Positions 43,115 through 43,917 of a DNA stretch of 43,917 bases are shown here, piece by piece. The stretch spans positions 1 through 43,917 of the forward strand of contig NZ_JACJQV010000115.1 in NCBI RefSeq assembly GCF_014696875.1, given 5' to 3'. The position numbers and the translations under genes were made by a program. This DNA comes from Microcystis wesenbergii FACHB-1317. Lineage in GTDB: Bacteria > Cyanobacteriota > Cyanobacteriia > Cyanobacteriales > Microcystaceae. Within the stretch, counting starts at the first letter, position 1. The number at the start of each line of letters is the position of its first letter. The notes under the pieces are model-generated. The model ran no database searches, had not been told where the DNA came from, and was given only the letters and a program-made list of their open reading frames with translations.

Positions 43115-43531
43115 TTAATCCTCTCTCTCTAGCTTAATTGCGTGTTTTTCGATCCAATCGGTCAATCTCTCGAAACCATCTTCATAGGTTTCAATAGCAC
43201 CAGCGAGATCAAGAAAAAAGCTTGCCGCTTCTACCTCACTGGCGGTTAAAAGATAGTCATTCTTTCGCAAAAAAGTAGAAACGGCAGCTAGATCCATACG
43301 TTTATTCCCGTCGCAGAAGCAATGATTCTTGAGAAAACCATAACCGTAAGCTGCCGCTAATTTAAAAATCGATGATTCGGGTTCGTACTGGAAAAAGAAT
43401 TTTGGTTTATCGATGGTCGATTCCAGTAAGGTAGGGTTTAAAATCCCGGCAATCCCCCCAGTTCGAGCGATTAAAATGTCCTGAATTGATCGGATTGCCT
43501 TGCTTGATAACCCTTTCGGTTCCTCAATCAT
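43115..43531 (-). CDS. Doc/Fic-family toxin
   Basis: 138 residues with the Fic motif HCFCDGNKR (H70 to R78), in the Doc variant (HxFxDxNKR), where the last residues differ from the AMP-transferring Fic motif HxFxxGNGR. Doc toxins phosphorylate EF-Tu and stop translation. The N-terminal IRSIQDILIARTGG and STIDKPKF segments fit the Doc subfamily. The gene overlaps the upstream antitoxin by one base (TAATG), typical of tight translational coupling. Confidence 0.88.
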   Translation of the reverse strand: MIEEPKGLSSKAIRSIQDILIARTGGIAGILNPTLLESTIDKPKFFFQYEPESSIFKLAAAYGYGFLKNHCFCDGNKRMDLAAVSTFLRKNDYLLTASEVEAASFFLDLAGAIETYEDGFERLTDWIEKHAIKLERED

Positions 43532-43755
43532 TATTTGGCAAGTTCCTTGAATGCGTTACGGTATTGAGCGTAAGTATCTTCAAAAGCTTTCATAGTTTCC
43601 TCAAAATCGGGATCGAAGCTCGAAATGCTGTACCCGTTTGCCGATTCAGTTATATAAATACAATCCCCTTCTTCTACATTCAGCCTGGATAAAACCTCTT
43701 TCGGTAAGATCACCCCTATAGAATTACCGATTTTTCGGAGTGTTAAAGTTGTCAT
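43531..43755 (-). CDS. AbrB/MazE-family antitoxin
   Basis: 74 residues. The swapped-hairpin DNA-binding domain (TLTLRKIGNSIGVILPKEVLSRLNV, 2-27, then EGDCIYITES) is followed by an acidic tail (DFEETMKAFEDTYAQYRNAFKELAK) that should bind and inhibit the toxin. Phd is the usual partner of Doc, so an AbrB-type partner is a known but less common pairing. GAGAGG lies upstream of the ATG. It heads the two-gene operon with the Doc gene. Confidence 0.88.
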   Translation of the reverse strand: MTTLTLRKIGNSIGVILPKEVLSRLNVEEGDCIYITESANGYSISSFDPDFEETMKAFEDTYAQYRNAFKELAK

Positions 43756-43783
43756 AACTTATTTCCTCTCTTTATTTTTGGGA

Positions 43784-43789
43784 ATTATA
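43784..43789 (-). promoter_or_regulatory. -10 box of the AbrB-like/Doc operon
   Basis: TATAAT on the minus strand, 28 bp upstream of the antitoxin ATG, a perfect -10 match; no good -35 lies 17 bp further upstream. Expected to be autoregulated by the antitoxin (family knowledge). 43790-43917 holds nothing else recognisable. Confidence 0.55.
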
Positions 43790-43917
43790 CAAATGTTATA
43801 ACACGGCTCTTCGGGAATTGTTATGCAAATAATTAACTTAAAATAAAATTCGATGAGAGCACCTACGCTCAAAAGTAGCTGAAATCCATACAGGGAAGGA
43901 CTTAAGGCACAAACAGG

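Overview
The window looks like chromosomal DNA of a bloom-forming unicellular cyanobacterium, most likely Microcystis. Octamers of the HIP1 type (GCGATCGC) are scattered through the genes. The best-recognised proteins (IlvH, GyrB, DesD-type desaturase, DUF1822, CHAT, FHA-PBP1A, PDGLE) have cyanobacterial character. The intergenic spaces are packed with short tandem repeats (TTATCAG, TGATCAC, GATTACT types) and small inverted-repeat elements, which is typical of Microcystis. The genus call is inference.

Layout. 1-612: at least three copies of a structured 190-bp tandem repeat. 662-6120: HEAT protein and UbiX (overlapping), a LapA-like membrane protein, IlvH, and a class A penicillin-binding protein with an FHA domain. 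6305-12857: a long RTX calcium-binding protein on the minus strand, a second copy of the penicillin-binding gene without FHA, and a second RTX gene, so the pair 'PBP facing RTX' occurs twice. 12998-14971: pgsA and a delta-6-type acyl-lipid desaturase, both on the minus strand.

15217-22576 is the most unusual part: a tight five-gene plus-strand operon. It encodes a sigma-like HTH protein, a DUF1822 protein, a CHAT (caspase-like) protease fused through one membrane helix and a TPR-like stretch to a periplasmic ligand-binding domain, a PspA/IM30-like coiled-coil protein, and a membrane-anchored paralogue of the ligand-binding part. No ABC permease or ATPase accompanies it. It therefore reads better as a transmembrane sensor coupled to a caspase-like effector and membrane maintenance than as a transporter. 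It is my main candidate for an undescribed system.

22729-30168: an OmpR-type response regulator, gyrB, a BrnT/BrnA toxin-antitoxin pair, a dCMP deaminase-like enzyme, and a cobalt/nickel ECF transporter cluster (cbiM, PDGLE protein, cbiQ, cbiO). 30343-31525: a DUF4926 gene and a region of nested miniature elements. 31526-38959: a second HEAT protein, convergent with a 1706-residue polytopic membrane protein that probably shares a transcript with a smaller membrane/coiled-coil protein. 39558-43755: a DTGA-type aspartic protease, a GH57 glycosidase, an orphan antitoxin-like small gene flanked by 42-bp direct repeats, and an AbrB-like/Doc toxin-antitoxin operon.

Miniature elements with TA flanks recur. 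Two of their ends coincide exactly with the stop codons of the genes they abut, one element sits cleanly inside a tandem repeat with a visible TA duplication, and one locus has three nested inverted repeats. No transposase, tRNA, rRNA or CRISPR array was found.
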